Source: Kocuria sp.
GTDB lineage: Bacteria > Actinomycetota > Actinomycetes > Actinomycetales > Micrococcaceae
DNA: 64,000 bases
NCBI GenBank assembly: GCA_030524035.1
Contig: JAUNHG010000001.1
Location: 279,250-343,249 of the forward strand
Reading direction: 5' to 3'
The translations under genes and the position numbers were made by a program. Each line of letters starts with the position of its first letter. Within the stretch, counting starts at the first letter, position 1. Below, piece by piece: positions 45,149 through 54,643 of the stretch. Below the pieces are notes generated by a model. It did not search any database and had not been told where the DNA came from. It worked only from the letters and a program-made list of their open reading frames with translations.

Positions 45149-46480
45149 ACGACGTCGTGGGTCTGGCAGCGGTAAAAGCATGAGTAACCCCAGAATCACC
45201 AGACTAATAACTCCGGCGATTCCCCATCGCTGCTGCCCGGAAAGTCCGATGGCTATGGTGAACATCAACGGAGCTAAAAACGTTAAGGCTCTGCCCGTGG
45301 TGGCATAGAGCCCGTACAGGGCACCTTCCGTACCCGGGGTGGTCAGATGCCCCAAGTAGGCGCGGGATGACGCCTGAGTGGGTCCCACCGCCACGCACAC
45401 AGCCAAACCGCATATCCAGAACACGGAGGGGCCGTTCAGGAACAACAACGGCAGCGTGAAAAGGATCATCCACATCAACGACACCACGATGACCGTCTTG
45501 GGGCCCACACGGTCATCGAGTTGGCCGCCGACCAGGGCCCCCAACCCGGCCACTAGGTTCCCCGCGAGTGCAAAGAGTGTGACTTCAGCCAAGCTGAATC
45601 CGAATGTTCCGGTGGCAACGACTCCACCGAACGTAAACATGCCCGCGACCCCGTCTCGGAACACGGCAGAGGTCAGCAGAAAAAAGAGTGCTTTGCGATC
45701 AGTGCGCCATAGATGAAGCACCATGCGGAAGATCTGCCGGTAAGCCCCCCATAACCCTTCGTTGTGAACAAGGTTTTTCCGTAACGGCTTTGGTGGCTGC
45801 AGGCGACGTTCTTGGCGACGCATCGACACCACCAGGGGCATCGCGAACATTAGGCACCATGCTGCGCAGAATAAGGCGACGGCCCGCACATTGACGGCGT
45901 TTTCAGTGGGGAGTCCCAAGAAAAACGGGGAATCCTCAAAAAGGAATCCAAAGAGTACAAACGCGGTGCCCAGAGTGCTGCCGATATAACCACACGCCCA
46001 CCCACGCCCACTGGCTTTGCCCAAGTGGTCACGGTCGGTAACGACGGGCAGCATGGCGTAGTAGTTCACCGATGCCAATTCTTTGGCGGCATTAGCCGTG
46101 GATAACAGCGTTACCCCCAGCAGTAAGAATTGTTCGGCAGGTGCCACAAAAAAACACGCGGCAGTGGCGAGAACGCAGATTCCGGTGAGCAATGCTAGCC
46201 CTGGTGTCTTACGCCCGCTTCGGTCAGAAATTCGCCCGATTAATGGTGCAAAAACCGCGACGATGACGGCAGCGATAACGGTAGCGATTCCCAGCGCCTG
46301 CGAAGTGTGCTCAGGGGTTCCGAACGCTGAACTTGTCAGATAAACAGAAAACACAAACGTGACCATCAAGGCATCGATGACAGAGATCGCCACGTCGTAG
46401 AGGTACCAGGAACCCAGCGTCTTGCGGTGCGTGACATGGCTTTCTGTTGACGAGGACACCCATGGGGTGGTGTTGCTCAT
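45110..46480 (-). CDS. UMF1/Atg22-type MFS transporter
   Basis: A 456-residue permease with 12 predicted transmembrane segments. The early WYLYDVAIS and the loop [14 protein letters not shown], plus [32 protein letters not shown] (family landmarks at about 135-165), fit the UMF1 family, whose substrates are mostly unknown. It has a leaderless start at 46480 with TAATCT 6 nt upstream. It is divergent from the mrp operon. Confidence 0.82.
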   Translation of the reverse strand: MSNTTPWVSSSTESHVTHRKTLGSWYLYDVAISVIDALMVTFVFSVYLTSSAFGTPEHTSQALGIATVIAAVIVAVFAPLIGRISDRSGRKTPGLALLTGICVLATAACFFVAPAEQFLLLGVTLLSTANAAKELASVNYYAMLPVVTDRDHLGKASGRGWACGYIGSTLGTAFVLFGFLFEDSPFFLGLPTENAVNVRAVALFCAAWCLMFAMPLVVSMRRQERRLQPPKPLRKNLVHNEGLWGAYRQIFRMVLHLWRTDRKALFFLLTSAVFRDGVAGMFTFGGVVATGTFGFSLAEVTLFALAGNLVAGLGALVGGQLDDRVGPKTVIVVSLMWMILFTLPLLFLNGPSVFWICGLAVCVAVGPTQASSRAYLGHLTTPGTEGALYGLYATTGRALTFLAPLMFTIAIGLSGQQRWGIAGVISLVILGLLMLLPLPDPRRRSDLGSVEVHVGP

Positions 46481-46486
46481 GGGTCC

Positions 46487-46492
46487 AGATTA
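46487..46492 (-). promoter_or_regulatory. -10 box of leaderless MFS gene
   Basis: On the minus strand TAATCT lies 6 nt before the ATG at 46480, matching the other leaderless promoters in the window. Confidence 0.5.
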
Positions 46493-46685
46493 GTGGGGTG
46501 GCTGGATCAGGTGGTGGGCTCTTGAAGAAAGTGGTGCTGATCGCCTTGGTAGGATTGATCTCAATATGACCTGATTCGGCTGCATTCGCCGTATGACCAG
46601 GTGACGGGCGTCTGGTCGGTGAGTATCAGCAGCGTTGACACCCGGGACGACCCTTTTCGCAATATATGCCTGCCACGGAGGTGCC

Positions 46686-49600
46686 ATGCTTGCAGTGCTT
46701 ATAGCCCATGCTGTGGCGGCACTGGCGGTACCGTTAATTTTTCCACGTCTTGGGCGCAGCGCTTTTTACCTTCTTGCTGCCGTGCCCGGGGTCAGTTTTC
46801 TCTGGTTGCTGACTCAGCGTCCCACAGTCGACAGTGACCCCTCCACCACGGTGTTTCCGTGGGTTCCTGCGTTGAATCTTGAGTTAGCTTTTCGCATGGA
46901 TGCGTTGGCGTGGTCCACATGTTTGCTCGTGCTCGGTGTGGGGGCACTGGTATTGGCCTACTGCGCCCGATACTTCTCCTCAGATTCCCCGGATACGGGA
47001 GCTTTTGGTGGGCATTTGGTGGCATTCGCCGGTGTGATGTTCGGGTTGGTCACCGCAGATGACCTCATGCTGATGTTCATTTTCTGGGAATTCACTTCTG
47101 TGCTGTCTTTCCTGCTTATCAGCCATGCCCGTACCCGCATGTCCGCACGCCGAGCCGCATTGCAAGCATTGGTGATTACTACCGCCGGTGGGTTAACCAT
47201 GCTGGTGGGTGTGGTCATGCTCGGACATGCCGCCGGAACCTACCGGGTATCCGAGTTGTTGGATAATGCCCAGCACATCATCGCCACGCATGAACCTGCG
47301 GTTTCGGTGGCTATTGCACTGATTTTGGTTGGTGCAGTGACAAAATCCGCGTTGATTCCGTTCCATTTTTGGCTTCCTGCAGCCATGGCGGCCCCTACGC
47401 CGGTATCGGCATACTTACACGCTGCGGCGATGGTCAAAGCCGGAGTTTTTATTGTGGCGCGGTTTGCCCCGGAATACTCCCAGACCGCTGCGTGGCAGCC
47501 CATGATCGTCACTCTAGGCCTGGGCACTATGTTGTTCGGAGGGTGGGTTGCTCTGCGGCAATATGACCTCAAGCTCATCCTCGCCTATGGCACGGTGAGC
47601 CAGTTAGGTTTCCTCATTCTGGTGCTGGGGCAGGGCACTGCCGACGCAGCGTTGGGGGGGCTGGCGCTCATGCTGGCTCACGGTTGCTTCAAAGCCACCC
47701 TGTTCCTGGTGGTTGGCATTATTGATCACCAAACCGGTAGTCGTGATATCCGCAAACTTTCTGGGTTGTATCGTCCTATGAAAGGGCTATTTGTTATCGC
47801 GTTGATCGGCGCGGCGTCTATGGCTGGTTTTCCGCTGCTGGGCGGGTTTGTGGCGAAAGAATCAGTGCTTGAAGGACTGCTGTACGCGGTTGAGGAACAG
47901 GGTGATCTTGCCGCATGGATTCGCTTAGTGGGTGTTGCGGTGGGTTCGGTGCTGACCGTGGCCTACAGCTGCCGCTTTGTGTGGGGAGCCTTTGCCCCCA
48001 AGCGCAGCGAGTTCGCGGATTTGCCGGTGGGGGAGGATGGCCGTCCCGTGCGCACACCAACCCATGGTGTGTCCTGGGCGTTTCAGGCCCCCGCCACGGT
48101 GCTCACGGTTATCACCGTGGCATATGGACTGTTTCCCGGTCCGGTGGAAGTCGCACTAACCCCGTGGGTTCAGACGTTTGAGGGCGAGCCCAGCACTTAT
48201 CTGGCCTGGTGGCACGGGCTCACCCCAGCATTGGGGGTCTCTGCTGGTGTTTTGCTGACCGGCATGGTGTTGTACTGGTTGCGTATTCCTGTAGCTGCAC
48301 TGCAGAACGCCTTACCGCATCTACCACCCGGGGAACGGGTATACCGCGAAGTGATTGACCTGCTAGACCGAGCTGCCGTCAAAGTTACTGGTAGCACTCA
48401 GCGGGGTTCGCTGAACTTTTACCTATCGGTGATTTTGGTGACCGCGATCACCGTTCCCGCCGTCGCTCTGGTGGTGGAGCAAACGCCGCCACTCGGCGCC
48501 ATGCGGGTTGCCGATTCATGGGGGCAACTGATTGCTGGTGTCGTCATGGTGGTGGCAGCGATTGCTGTACTGAAGGTTCGTAAGCGATTTTTGGCAGTGC
48601 TGTTGGTATCTGTGACTGGCTTTGGCATGGTGTTGCTTTTCGCGCTGCAAGGTGCTCCGGACCTTGCCCTGACTCAAATGTTGGTGGAAACCATAGCCTT
48701 GGTGGCCATTGTGCTGGCGTTACGGCCGCTTCCGGCTCTGGTATGGCATGGGCGGGAAGACCGCAGCAGGGTTCCCCGTGCTGTTGTGGCCGTGACATTC
48801 GGTGTGTTCATGATGTTCTTAACAGCGTTTTCCATGGCATCACGCACGGCTTCTCCTGTGTCGCTGAATATGCCGAAGATGGCATATGAGCTGGGTCATG
48901 GGTCCAACGTTGTGAATGTCACGTTGGTGGATATTCGGGCCTGGGACACCTTTGGGGAGGTGACGGTGGTGGTGGTGGCCGCTACCGGTGTGGCGTCGCT
49001 GCTGTTTGTGCAAGGTCGAGGAGACCGCGTGGTGCGCCGTACCGTGGTTCCCGATACGGCTCAGCTGGAACGGATTCAAGGCCGCGCCACTTTGGCGTTG
49101 AACGAAGCGGGCTATCATTCGACCCCGAACTTCCGTACCGATTCCTCCAGCCCGTACATCCTGGCGGGTAAAACCATTCCCCCGGAAATCCGATCGGTGG
49201 TTTTGGAAGTCACCACCCGGTTGCTGTTTCACACCATCATGTTGGTGTCGCTCTACCTCTTACTGGCCGGCCATAACTTGCCCGGTGGTGGGTTCGCGGC
49301 TGGTTTGACTGCTGGGCTGGCACTGACCCTGCGTTACCTGGCGGGTGGCCGGTATGAATTGGAGCGCGCCACCCCCATTAACGCTGGCACCATGTTGGGG
49401 TTGGGCTTGGCTATCTGCTGCCTATACGCAGTGGCGCCGGTGCTCTTTGGTGGGTCGATTATGCAGAGCTACAAGCTTGAAGCGGATTTGCCGCTGTACG
49501 GCAACACCTACATGGTCACGTCGGTGATCTTCGATGTTGGTGTGTATCTGATTGTGATTGGGTTGGTTCTGGATATTTTACGGGCGCTCGGGGGGCATGT

Positions 49601-49769
49601 GGATGAGCAGCATGAAGATGAGATCATTCGGCGTCGGCGTCGGGCGCAAGGTAAGGGCAGCAGAATTCGGGTCACTCGGGGGCCGGCGTCGGATGCCGGA
49701 GCAACCGGGGCTGTGACCCTGACGCGTGCCGATCCCGTGGAATTCGGTGAGGAGGACGCTGCGCGATGA
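46686..49769 (+). CDS. mrpA: Mrp cation/proton antiporter subunit A (with fused B domain)
   Basis: A 1027-residue polytopic protein. Its first 500 residues are a NuoL-like proton channel (HSxxxAGxFL-type segments, DDLMLMFIFWEFTSVLSFLLI and HACFK/HGCFKATLFL motifs). The C-terminal 350 residues contain the MrpA tail and an MnhB-like domain (LLLAGHNLPGGGFAAGLTAGLALTLRYLAGG, key GGGFAAG), so A and B are fused as in Corynebacterium. It exports Na+ or K+ in exchange for protons in a complex with C-G. The ATG at 46686 has CGGAGGTG just upstream. The stop overlaps mrpC. Confidence 0.92.
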   Translation: MLAVLIAHAVAALAVPLIFPRLGRSAFYLLAAVPGVSFLWLLTQRPTVDSDPSTTVFPWVPALNLELAFRMDALAWSTCLLVLGVGALVLAYCARYFSSDSPDTGAFGGHLVAFAGVMFGLVTADDLMLMFIFWEFTSVLSFLLISHARTRMSARRAALQALVITTAGGLTMLVGVVMLGHAAGTYRVSELLDNAQHIIATHEPAVSVAIALILVGAVTKSALIPFHFWLPAAMAAPTPVSAYLHAAAMVKAGVFIVARFAPEYSQTAAWQPMIVTLGLGTMLFGGWVALRQYDLKLILAYGTVSQLGFLILVLGQGTADAALGGLALMLAHGCFKATLFLVVGIIDHQTGSRDIRKLSGLYRPMKGLFVIALIGAASMAGFPLLGGFVAKESVLEGLLYAVEEQGDLAAWIRLVGVAVGSVLTVAYSCRFVWGAFAPKRSEFADLPVGEDGRPVRTPTHGVSWAFQAPATVLTVITVAYGLFPGPVEVALTPWVQTFEGEPSTYLAWWHGLTPALGVSAGVLLTGMVLYWLRIPVAALQNALPHLPPGERVYREVIDLLDRAAVKVTGSTQRGSLNFYLSVILVTAITVPAVALVVEQTPPLGAMRVADSWGQLIAGVVMVVAAIAVLKVRKRFLAVLLVSVTGFGMVLLFALQGAPDLALTQMLVETIALVAIVLALRPLPALVWHGREDRSRVPRAVVAVTFGVFMMFLTAFSMASRTASPVSLNMPKMAYELGHGSNVVNVTLVDIRAWDTFGEVTVVVVAATGVASLLFVQGRGDRVVRRTVVPDTAQLERIQGRATLALNEAGYHSTPNFRTDSSSPYILAGKTIPPEIRSVVLEVTTRLLFHTIMLVSLYLLLAGHNLPGGGFAAGLTAGLALTLRYLAGGRYELERATPINAGTMLGLGLAICCLYAVAPVLFGGSIMQSYKLEADLPLYGNTYMVTSVIFDVGVYLIVIGLVLDILRALGGHVDEQHEDEIIRRRRRAQGKGSRIRVTRGPASDAGATGAVTLTRADPVEFGEEDAAR

Positions 49770-50287
49770 GTGTCAACCTCACGTTACTGGTCGTCATGGG
49801 CGTGCTGTATGCGGTCGGGGTATACCTTGTGCTGGAGCGTTCGCTGACCCGCGTGTTGTTGGGGGTTATGTTACTGACCAACGCCACCAACTTGTTGATC
49901 ATCCATGCTGCTGGCCTGCCAGGACTGGCGCCGTTGTACTCCTCGGATACTGATCCTCGGGCCTACGCCGATCCTTTGCCGCAAGCTCTGGTGCTGACAG
50001 CCATCGTGATTGGGCTGGCGGTTACCGCTTTCCTCCTTGGTTTGATTTACCGGGCATGGGTGTTGTCACGCCGCGACGTTATTGCGGACGACGACGAAGA
50101 CCGCAGGGTGGCCACACAGTCTTCTTACATTGATGAGGAAGACGCCGAATTACCGCAGGAAACCTCGGAATTCGATGATGAGCAATTAGAGGCCAACGAA
50201 AGCGAACAGCGCCACCAGCGCGATCAGGAATGGTCTCAGTCAATAAAACAGAACAACGATGGGAACAGGGGGGCTCAGACGCAATGA
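49766..50287 (+). CDS. mrpC: Mrp antiporter subunit C
   Basis: A 173-residue NuoK-like subunit with three transmembrane helices in the first 100 residues (GVYLVLERSLTRVLLGVMLLTNATNLLII). The remaining 75 residues are an acidic, Gln-rich cytoplasmic tail that goes beyond the usual MrpC length. Both ends overlap neighbouring genes by 4 bp, as expected of a coupled operon. Confidence 0.92.
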   Translation: MSVNLTLLVVMGVLYAVGVYLVLERSLTRVLLGVMLLTNATNLLIIHAAGLPGLAPLYSSDTDPRAYADPLPQALVLTAIVIGLAVTAFLLGLIYRAWVLSRRDVIADDDEDRRVATQSSYIDEEDAELPQETSEFDDEQLEANESEQRHQRDQEWSQSIKQNNDGNRGAQTQ

Positions 50288-52065
50288 ACATTGATATAGC
50301 GCAGCTAGCTCCTCTAGCGATCATTGTGCCTTTTGTGGGTGCCGCTTTAGCGCTGATGACATTCCGGCATCACAGACTGCAGCAGGTGATCGCTATCGGT
50401 TCCCTGGTGCTGTCTTTGATCGTGGAAATTTTCGTGTTGGTGCAAACCTGGGATTCCCCCCCAACGGCGGTCAACTTAGGTGGCTGGGAAGCCCCTTTTG
50501 GGGTGGTGTTGATGGTGGACCAGTTATCGGCCGTGATGCTCGTGGTTTCTACTGTGGTGTCCTTATCGGTGTTGGTGTACGCCACTGGGCAGGGCGTGGC
50601 TGATGGTGATGCTGAAGGCCCCATTTCAATTTTTTACCCCACATTCTTGATTCTGGTAGCCGGGGTATCCAATGCTTTCTTGGCCGGGGATCTGTTCAAT
50701 TTATATGTGGGATTTGAGATTTTCCTAGTTTCTTCCTACGTATTGATGACCATGGGGGGCACGACGCAGCGCATCCGCGCCGGAGTGACCTACGTGGTGG
50801 TATCTATTATTTCGTCGGTGTTGTTCTTGATCGCCATTGGGATGATTTATGCGGCCACAGGCACTGTGAATATGGCGGATCTATCCATCAAGTTGGCTGA
50901 GCTTCCCACCGGAACGCATATGCAACTACACCTGACCTTGCTGATTGCTTTTGGTATTAAAGCTGCAGTATTCCCTCTGTCTTTTTGGCTACCCGACTCA
51001 TACCCCACCGCTTCCGCCCCTGTCACCGCTGTATTCGCTGGACTGCTCACTAAGGTGGGCGTATATGCAATCATTCGCACGGAAACTTTATTATTCACTG
51101 CTGATCGAGTTAATACACTTTTAATGTGGGTTTCCCTATTAACGATGGTGGTAGGAATTCTGGGCGCACTCGCTCAGATCGATATTAAACGTATGCTGTC
51201 CTTTACTCTGGTCAGCCACATTGGGTACATGATCTTTGGGATTTCTGTGGGCACGGTGGCGGCGTATGCCGCCGTGGTGTACTACGTGGCACACCACATC
51301 GTGATTCAGACCAGCTTGTTCCTGGTAGCGGGTTTGATTGAACGCCGTGGGGGGTCCACTAATACGGAGCGTTTAGGCGGAATGGCCCGTTTGGCTCCTG
51401 TTTTGGCTGTGCTGTACATGCTGCCTGCGCTGAACCTAGGCGGCATCCCACCGTTTTCCGGGTTTCTGGGCAAGATTGGGTTGTTTCAGGCGGGCGCAGC
51501 TGCTGCCACATGGCAGACCTACACGGTGATCGCCGGAGGCGCTTTGGCGTCATTGCTCACCTTGATTGCCATGATGCGTGTATGGAACCGCGTGTTCCTC
51601 CGCACTCCGGACGACGCCGATTTCCCGGACCCTGTATTGCTGGCTACCACCCGTGAAGGCCATTGGGGGGCTGGTGCGCAACAGACGATCACCAGCCGTA
51701 ACGGTGATCCGGCTCAAAGCGTGAGCCTGTTACCGCGTTTAATGGTGTGGCCGACGGCAGGCTTGGTGTTGGTGGGAGTTGCTCTGACCCTGTGTGCCGG
51801 AGTGATTTTTGAGGTGGCCCACCACGCAGCGGTGAATCTGATGCAGCCAGAGGTTTACCAACAGGCCGTGTTCGGTCCGGAAGGGCAGCCTGGTGGCGCG
51901 GTGCAAAATGGTCCGGACGATGGCGATGCGGGATCGACCGGTGGGACGGGCTTACCGGACGGCGCGCAGTACGGTAACAGCGACCAAGAAGGACTGCAGG
52001 TTGATCTTTATCCTGGTGGTTCTGATCACCGGGTATCGGATGCAGGTTCCCAGGAGAGACCATGA
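50284..52065 (+). CDS. mrpD: Mrp antiporter subunit D
   Basis: A 593-residue NuoM/NuoN-like proton channel subunit. It has the conserved Glu in FNLYVGFEIFLVSSYVLM and a Lys in LIAFGIKAAVFPLSFWLPDSYPTA (catalytic lysine helix) plus HHIVIQTSLFLVAGLIE. The ATG at 50284 overlaps the mrpC stop; an upstream in-frame ATG at 50230 is not supported. The C-terminal 60 residues form a polar Gly/Asp-rich tail. Confidence 0.92.
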   Translation: MNIDIAQLAPLAIIVPFVGAALALMTFRHHRLQQVIAIGSLVLSLIVEIFVLVQTWDSPPTAVNLGGWEAPFGVVLMVDQLSAVMLVVSTVVSLSVLVYATGQGVADGDAEGPISIFYPTFLILVAGVSNAFLAGDLFNLYVGFEIFLVSSYVLMTMGGTTQRIRAGVTYVVVSIISSVLFLIAIGMIYAATGTVNMADLSIKLAELPTGTHMQLHLTLLIAFGIKAAVFPLSFWLPDSYPTASAPVTAVFAGLLTKVGVYAIIRTETLLFTADRVNTLLMWVSLLTMVVGILGALAQIDIKRMLSFTLVSHIGYMIFGISVGTVAAYAAVVYYVAHHIVIQTSLFLVAGLIERRGGSTNTERLGGMARLAPVLAVLYMLPALNLGGIPPFSGFLGKIGLFQAGAAAATWQTYTVIAGGALASLLTLIAMMRVWNRVFLRTPDDADFPDPVLLATTREGHWGAGAQQTITSRNGDPAQSVSLLPRLMVWPTAGLVLVGVALTLCAGVIFEVAHHAAVNLMQPEVYQQAVFGPEGQPGGAVQNGPDDGDAGSTGGTGLPDGAQYGNSDQEGLQVDLYPGGSDHRVSDAGSQERP

Positions 52066-52682
52066 TCCAAGACAAAGTGCGGCGTCGTAATCACCGCTTT
52101 ATCGTGGAAATTCCCTTGATTTTGTGGCTTGTGGCGGTGTGGGCAATTTTGTGGGGGGAGCTTAACCTCAAAAATCTGACTGTAGGCGTGACTTTTGCCT
52201 TACTGGTCACCCGGGTTTTGGCTCTGCCCCCTGTGGTGCTGTCTCACCGATTCAACGCCCTGCAGGGATTAGTGATGGCTGTTACTTTCCTGTACCAGGT
52301 GGTCCGGGCAAGTTTCCAGGTGTTGTGGGTTTCTCTGCGGCAGGGGCCGGATGTGCATAGCGCCATTGTGGGGGTGCAGTTACGCAGTCGAAATGATCTT
52401 CTGGTCACCGCCGTGGCAAACACCACCGGGGTGATTCCGGGGTCGGTGCTGATTGAAGTGGATCGCACCACCGGCACTCTGTTTTTTCATGCGTTGGATG
52501 TTAATAACGACGCACAGGTGGATGCTTTCCGTCACATGGTGCTGGATACGGAAGCCGCGTGGATTCGCACGATGGGTACCCGGGAAGAACTGGCGGTACT
52601 GCATGATGAGGACCGCAGATTGGGCAAAAAACGATCGTGGGCTGCGTTGCGTGCCCCCCAGCAGTCAGGAGAACGTTTGTGA
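52062..52682 (+). CDS. mrpE: Mrp antiporter subunit E
   Basis: A 206-residue MnhE-type subunit with an N-terminal pair of transmembrane helices (WLVAVWAILWGELNLKNL), the conserved RSRNDLLVTAVANTTGVIPGSVLIEVD region (key residues ANTTGVIPG) and a charged cytoplasmic end. The ATG overlaps the mrpD stop. Role in the complex: assembly/stability and cation exchange. Confidence 0.9.
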   Translation: MIQDKVRRRNHRFIVEIPLILWLVAVWAILWGELNLKNLTVGVTFALLVTRVLALPPVVLSHRFNALQGLVMAVTFLYQVVRASFQVLWVSLRQGPDVHSAIVGVQLRSRNDLLVTAVANTTGVIPGSVLIEVDRTTGTLFFHALDVNNDAQVDAFRHMVLDTEAAWIRTMGTREELAVLHDEDRRLGKKRSWAALRAPQQSGERL

Positions 52683-53023
52683 ATCCCGTCGTGCTGTTTT
52701 TGGCTGTGGCCTTACTGGCGGCTGCCGCAGCCTGTGTCCTATACCGCTTGGTTAAGGGCCCCGCTTTGCTGGACCGGGTGTTGGCAAGTGATGTTTTGTT
52801 GGCCATTGTGGCGGCTGCGGTATGTGTGGACATGGTATGGCGCAAGAACACCGACTATTTGGTGTTGACGGTCATGATTTCACTGGTGGGGTTCTTGGCG
52901 TCTGTGACGTTTGCGAGGTTCGTGCAGAATAGGCCTGCTCAGCAACCTGACGCTGCCGCTCGGCAAGTACCAGACGTAGGTGCTTGGGAGCACAAAACCG
53001 ACGCTTCAGGGAAGGCGCGGTAA
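52679..53023 (+). CDS. mrpF: Mrp antiporter subunit F
   Basis: A 114-residue subunit with three transmembrane helices and the family motif YRLVKGPALLDRVLASD. The GTG at 52679 overlaps the mrpE stop (GTGA) and has AGGAG upstream. The open frame begins upstream at 52637, but that would be an unsupported extension inside mrpE. Confidence 0.9.
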   Translation: MNPVVLFLAVALLAAAAACVLYRLVKGPALLDRVLASDVLLAIVAAAVCVDMVWRKNTDYLVLTVMISLVGFLASVTFARFVQNRPAQQPDAAARQVPDVGAWEHKTDASGKAR

Positions 53024-53421
53024 TGGATTTGGCGCTTGATGTGATTGGTTCAGTTTTGTTGTTGGTTGGCTGTGGCATGTCGTGCGCTGCGGGCCTGGGA
53101 TTGGTTCGTTTGCCGGATGTCCTCACACGCATGCACGCAGCCACCAAGCCCCAGGTTTTAGGGCTGTTGTGTGTGTTATTGGCCGTGGTGCTTCTTAACC
53201 GGGCTTGGGAATTATTCCCACTGGCCATGCTGGGGTGGGTGTTTATGTTGCTCACTGCTCCAGTGAACGCCCATATGGTGGGACGGGCCAGCTACCGCAG
53301 CAAGCACATTAAGGAAGAGGGCGTGATCAAGGACGAACTTGCCATGGCCTTGCGCGGTGAGGCCTTTGTGGAGACACGTGTTGAACGGATTGCTGACGAT
53401 ACGGGTGAGGTGCCACGATGA
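53023..53421 (+). CDS. mrpG: Mrp antiporter subunit G
   Basis: A 132-residue subunit with three helices and the family motif GLGLVRLPDVLTRMHAATKPQ and LLTAPVNAHMVGRAS. The ATG at 53023 shares one base with the mrpF stop. The last 40 residues are a charged tail. It closes the mrpA-C-D-E-F-G operon. Confidence 0.9.
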   Translation: MDLALDVIGSVLLLVGCGMSCAAGLGLVRLPDVLTRMHAATKPQVLGLLCVLLAVVLLNRAWELFPLAMLGWVFMLLTAPVNAHMVGRASYRSKHIKEEGVIKDELAMALRGEAFVETRVERIADDTGEVPR

Positions 53422-53515
53422 GGTCGCTAAGGTTGGGGAGAACATTTCGGACGATGTTGCAGGGCTAGGCGTTTTGTAGCAGGTCCGTACTTCCGTTGTG
53501 ACAAAGGAGAAATTC

Positions 53516-53770
53516 ATGAACGACAAGGTCGTGGGGTTGGCAGGCACGGTCGCTTCCCTGGTGGGAGTTACGGTAGCTAATAAAGGCTTAACCGCGGTGT
53601 GGGGCAAGGTCACAGGACATGAGCCTCCCGCGAAGAATCCTGATCCGGAAGAACGATGGGCTGACATTCTGCTGTGGGCCGTGATCACCGGTGTGGTCAC
53701 CACGGTGATCAAAGTAGCGGTTACTCGTCAGGTAGCCAGAATGCAAAGTGGTCAGCAGGCTGAGCACTGA
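53516..53770 (+). CDS. DUF4235-like small membrane protein
   Basis: An 84-residue protein with two transmembrane helices around a polar loop (GHEPPAKNPDPEERWADILLW), matching the actinobacterial DUF4235 family of unknown function. AAAGGAG lies 5-6 nt before the ATG at 53516. It stands 94 bp after mrpG and about 58 bp before the TPP riboswitch, so it is likely on its own or at the tail of the mrp operon. Confidence 0.7.
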   Translation: MNDKVVGLAGTVASLVGVTVANKGLTAVWGKVTGHEPPAKNPDPEERWADILLWAVITGVVTTVIKVAVTRQVARMQSGQQAEH

Positions 53771-53827
53771 CGGCTCCGGACGCTGGCCGTGGTGTTGAGC
53801 ATTGGTACAGTGTCCACACGTGAAACG

Positions 53828-53913
53828 ACAGGGGAGCGCGTGAGCGCTGAGAGTGCGGTCAATCCGCAGACCCTCGAACCTGATCCGGTTAGTACCGGCG
53901 CTAGGGAGTCGAG
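53828..53913 (+). promoter_or_regulatory. TPP riboswitch (THI element)
   Basis: The stretch carries the hallmark conserved blocks of the TPP aptamer: GCTGAGA (53846-53852), CAGACCCT (about 53867-53875), AACCTGATCCGGTTAGTACCGGCG split over 53877-53900, and a closing AGGGA. Thiamine pyrophosphate binding should repress the ykoE operon. Downstream, CCTCCTG (53949-53955) is an exact complement of the ykoE ribosome site CAGGAGG (53983-53989), pointing to control of translation initiation. Confidence 0.95.
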
Positions 53914-53948
53914 CATCTCAAGGGTGCCCCAGGGTGTGGCAGCCTTCC

Positions 53949-53989
53949 CCTCCTGAATCCCCGGTGGTTGAGGCCACGGACCCAGGAGG
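53949..53989 (+). promoter_or_regulatory. Anti-Shine-Dalgarno hairpin of ykoE leader
   Basis: CCTCCTG at 53949-53955 pairs perfectly with CAGGAGG at 53983-53989, and GTGG/CCAC between them adds an inner stem. When formed, it would hide the ribosome site of ykoE, 6 nt before its ATG. It is probably the OFF-state expression platform of the TPP riboswitch. Confidence 0.6.
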
Positions 53990-53995
53990 ATAACT

Positions 53996-54643
53996 ATGAG
54001 CAACACATCGTCGTCTGTGAGCGCGGATTCTCGCTCCACCATTTCCGACGCTTCGGGGGTCGCGCCCACTCGTGGCGCGACCCGTCTGCGATGGCGCGTC
54101 GTGGACATGGTGGTACTCGCGGTTTTGGCCGCAGCATGTGGGGTGCTTTTTTGGGCATGGTCTACCCTGGTTTACCCCATGGTGACCAGTGCAGCCGTTG
54201 CGTACCCTCCAGTTTCCGGAACCATGGTTGGTGGGTGGCTCATTGCGGGTACTTTGGGTGGACTGATTGTCCGTAAACCGGGTGCCGCGCTGCTGTGTGA
54301 GTTGTTGGCCGCGATTTTCCAAGCTCTGATGGGGACACATTTTGGGCTCACCGTCCTACTGTCGGGGGTAGTTCAGGGTTTGGGGGCTGAGCTGGTTTTT
54401 GCGGTAACTGCTTACCGTCGTTTTGGCGTGCTGGTAGCCACGGCTGCGGGGGCTGCTGCAGGGTTGCTGGGCAGTGCCAGTGAGTGTTTGCTTTACTACT
54501 ACGAATGGACGCCCACTCATCAAGGGGCGTACGTGGCGTTAGCGACGGCCTCTGGCGCGGTAATAGCCGGTGCGCTCATGTGGGTGTTGACACGTGCACT
54601 GCGCGCCACGGGTGTTTTGGGCGCGTTATCTTCGGGTCGGTGA
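53996..54643 (+). CDS. ykoE: ECF transporter S component for thiamine/HMP (YkoE)
   Basis: A 215-residue membrane protein with about six helices after a 35-residue polar N-terminus, of the YkoE family that binds thiamine or its pyrimidine (HMP). Motifs include WSTLVYPMV, GGWLIAGTLGGLIVRKPGAALLCE and ELLAAIFQALMGTHFG (key residues RKPGAALLCE). It is under a TPP riboswitch, which supports the substrate. Its stop overlaps the GTG of the fused ATPase/EcfT gene. Confidence 0.9.
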   Translation: MSNTSSSVSADSRSTISDASGVAPTRGATRLRWRVVDMVVLAVLAAACGVLFWAWSTLVYPMVTSAAVAYPPVSGTMVGGWLIAGTLGGLIVRKPGAALLCELLAAIFQALMGTHFGLTVLLSGVVQGLGAELVFAVTAYRRFGVLVATAAGAAAGLLGSASECLLYYYEWTPTHQGAYVALATASGAVIAGALMWVLTRALRATGVLGALSSGR

